Shown here one piece after another: positions 7,288-8,293 of a stretch of DNA of 8,293 nt. Made by a program: the position numbers and the translations under genes. The notes under the pieces are model-generated. The model ran no database searches, was not told where the DNA came from, and was given only the letters and a program-made list of their open reading frames with translations. Origin of the DNA: Chitinophagaceae bacterium (lineage in GTDB: Bacteria > Bacteroidota > Bacteroidia > Chitinophagales > Chitinophagaceae); assembly GCA_023251335.1 (NCBI GenBank), contig JAHEZA010000080.1:1-8293 (forward strand). The letters are read 5' to 3'. Every line of letters starts with the position of its first letter. Positions within the stretch are counted from its first letter, which is position 1.

Positions 7288-8293
7288 ATGTTGACGCCGG
7301 AATTGCAAAAAGAAATAGACGAAAAGTGGAACGCTTGCTGGCCGCTTTGCCAGCTAAAGCCTATTGTTATTCTTGACCTGATAAGTTATATTTTTTTTAT
7401 AAAAAAAATAAGCAGCGATCAGTTAACAGATTTTGCGGATCAGCGGACAGACCGTTCCCACCGGCAGGCTGACAAAAAAACTGGCAAATTACCCGGATCG
7501 ATTTTAGCGGGCGCCAATGGAAAAAAGGAACAATTTGCCGGTGATTTTTTTAATGAACCGGGCGATAAAAATATGTACGCTCTTTTGACGGATCCGACGG
7601 GGATAGCGGGTTTAGAAAAAGAGTATTCATTGCATCCGGTTTATGGGATTTTCATCAAAGGCGGTTTGCTGATGCATCCTACTTCCAAGTTATTAGATAC
7701 ATCCCTCGGAATACTAAGAATAATAAGTGGCGCCGATCATCATATAAAAGGAGAAATATTCTGTTACCTGTTAAGCAAAGCACAATACATTGATGGTAAC
7801 GGCCATGTGTACCTGCCTCCACATCTTGTCGATCTTTTAGTAGCCATTATCCGGCCTCGTACGAATGACGTTGTTTTAAATCCAACATTAGGAAATGGAA
7901 ATATTTTGGTGAGTTGCGCCAAATATCTTTCGGGTAACAACGCCGATTCTTTAATCTATGACGCTGAATCGCAAAAGCTAAAAGGCCTGGCGTCTGACAT
8001 AACCAGTCTTAGGATCGGCGCTATGAATTTATCGCTAAATGGTATTAGCACAGGGGGATTGAAAGCGCTCGATGTCTTTGCTCCACTTAATTCTTTTAGT
8101 GATGTTGCGGCCACTGTCATCTTATCTAATCTGATCTTTTTAAACAGTGAAAACAATGACATGGCAGACGGAAATGCCCGAAGAGACGCAACAAGAAAGG
8201 ATATCTATTACGTTGATTTTATTTTAAAAAATTTGAACGAGGGCACACGCTGCGCAATAGTGGTGCCGGGGCTTATGTCTTATCACACGGGAA
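7288..8293 (+). CDS. HsdM-like protein with degenerate methyltransferase motifs (C-terminus cut by window edge)
   Basis: The frame is open for 335 codons to the right edge; the nearest upstream in-frame stop is at 7234-7236 and the ATG at 7288 is the first usable start. It follows HsdM, the N6-adenine methyltransferase subunit of type I restriction-modification systems. The N-terminal helical start is MLTPELQKEIDEKWNACWPL, with ISYIFFIKKI at 32-41. HIKGEIFCYLLSKAQ (152-166) matches the usual TKGDLYEYLLSK element, and HVYLPPHLVDLLV (173-185) matches QFRTPRHIV. MNLSLNGI (246-253) matches MNLLLHGI. NLNEGTRCAIVVPGLM (315-330) matches LKPGGRAAIVLPDGVL. Key motifs are altered: motif I DPACGTGGFL reads NPTLGNGNIL (198-207), the GxE ribose-binding site reads GLA (233-235), and the catalytic NPPF reads NLIF (281-284). 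The frame is intact, so it is probably a non-catalytic relative rather than a decayed pseudogene. Homology is firm; loss of activity is inferred and the role is unknown. No hsdS or hsdR is visible in the window. Confidence 0.82.
   Translation, partial: MLTPELQKEIDEKWNACWPLCQLKPIVILDLISYIFFIKKISSDQLTDFADQRTDRSHRQADKKTGKLPGSILAGANGKKEQFAGDFFNEPGDKNMYALLTDPTGIAGLEKEYSLHPVYGIFIKGGLLMHPTSKLLDTSLGILRIISGADHHIKGEIFCYLLSKAQYIDGNGHVYLPPHLVDLLVAIIRPRTNDVVLNPTLGNGNILVSCAKYLSGNNADSLIYDAESQKLKGLASDITSLRIGAMNLSLNGISTGGLKALDVFAPLNSFSDVAATVILSNLIFLNSENNDMADGNARRDATRKDIYYVDFILKNLNEGTRCAIVVPGLMSYHTG
7389..7410. repeat. 22-bp perfect AT palindrome with T8 and A8 tracts inside the HsdM-like gene
   Basis: The sequence is TA, eight T, AT, eight A, TA and is fully self-complementary. 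It covers codons 34-41 of the HsdM-like gene (part of SYIFFIKKI). Lysine and phenylalanine codons in AT-rich coding DNA can produce this by chance. The two 8-base homopolymers are close to the length at which slippage becomes noticeable, and a one-base change here would stop the protein early. Confidence 0.6.

Noticed and set aside
7956..8162. 68-codon minus-strand ORF at the right end
   Set aside because: It is a shadow of the HsdM-like gene, which shows clear family landmarks on the plus strand across the same bases.
7288..8293. Calling this gene an active type I methyltransferase, or a pseudogene
   Set aside because: Active is unlikely because motif I, the acidic SAM site and NPPF are all changed. 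Pseudogene is not supported because the frame is uninterrupted and the fold landmarks are retained.

Overview
The window looks like a chromosomal segment from a member of the Bacteroidota, probably a Chitinophagaceae-like bacterium. This is an inference from protein style, AT-rich leaders that mostly lack Shine-Dalgarno sequences, and two candidate promoters of the Bacteroidota type (-33 TTTG / -7 TAnnTTTG). No marker gene is present to fix the taxonomy. It holds six protein-coding genes, two of them cut by the window edges, and no RNA genes, insertion sequences or CRISPR array. No gene-free stretch exceeds 300 bases.

Left part (minus strand, 1-3764): a tripartite drug/solvent efflux operon. 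A lipidated membrane fusion protein (2706-3764) is followed 10 bases later by an HAE1/AcrB-type RND permease (from a GTG at 2695 to beyond the left edge). Any TolC-like outer-membrane partner would lie off the left edge. A weak hairpin separates this operon from purK.

Centre (3864-7134): purK, for the ATP-dependent CO2-capture step of purine synthesis, is on the minus strand. It is divergent from a plus-strand pair: an exported DmpA-type (family S58/P1) self-processing aminopeptidase, overlapped by 4 bases (ATGA) by a fold-type IV PLP enzyme. The 197-base divergent spacer carries a good candidate promoter for purK and a weaker one for the peptidase pair.

Right part (7135-8293): after a 153-base spacer with no convincing terminator or promoter, an ORF runs off the right edge. 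It is clearly homologous to HsdM, the N6-adenine methyltransferase subunit of type I restriction-modification systems. However, its SAM-binding motif, its expected acidic ribose-binding position and its catalytic NPPF motif are all changed, while the reading frame and fold landmarks are kept. This apparent pseudo-methyltransferase, with no hsdS or hsdR visible, is the most unusual item in the window. The efflux, purine and peptidase/aminotransferase genes look like ordinary housekeeping or accessory metabolism.
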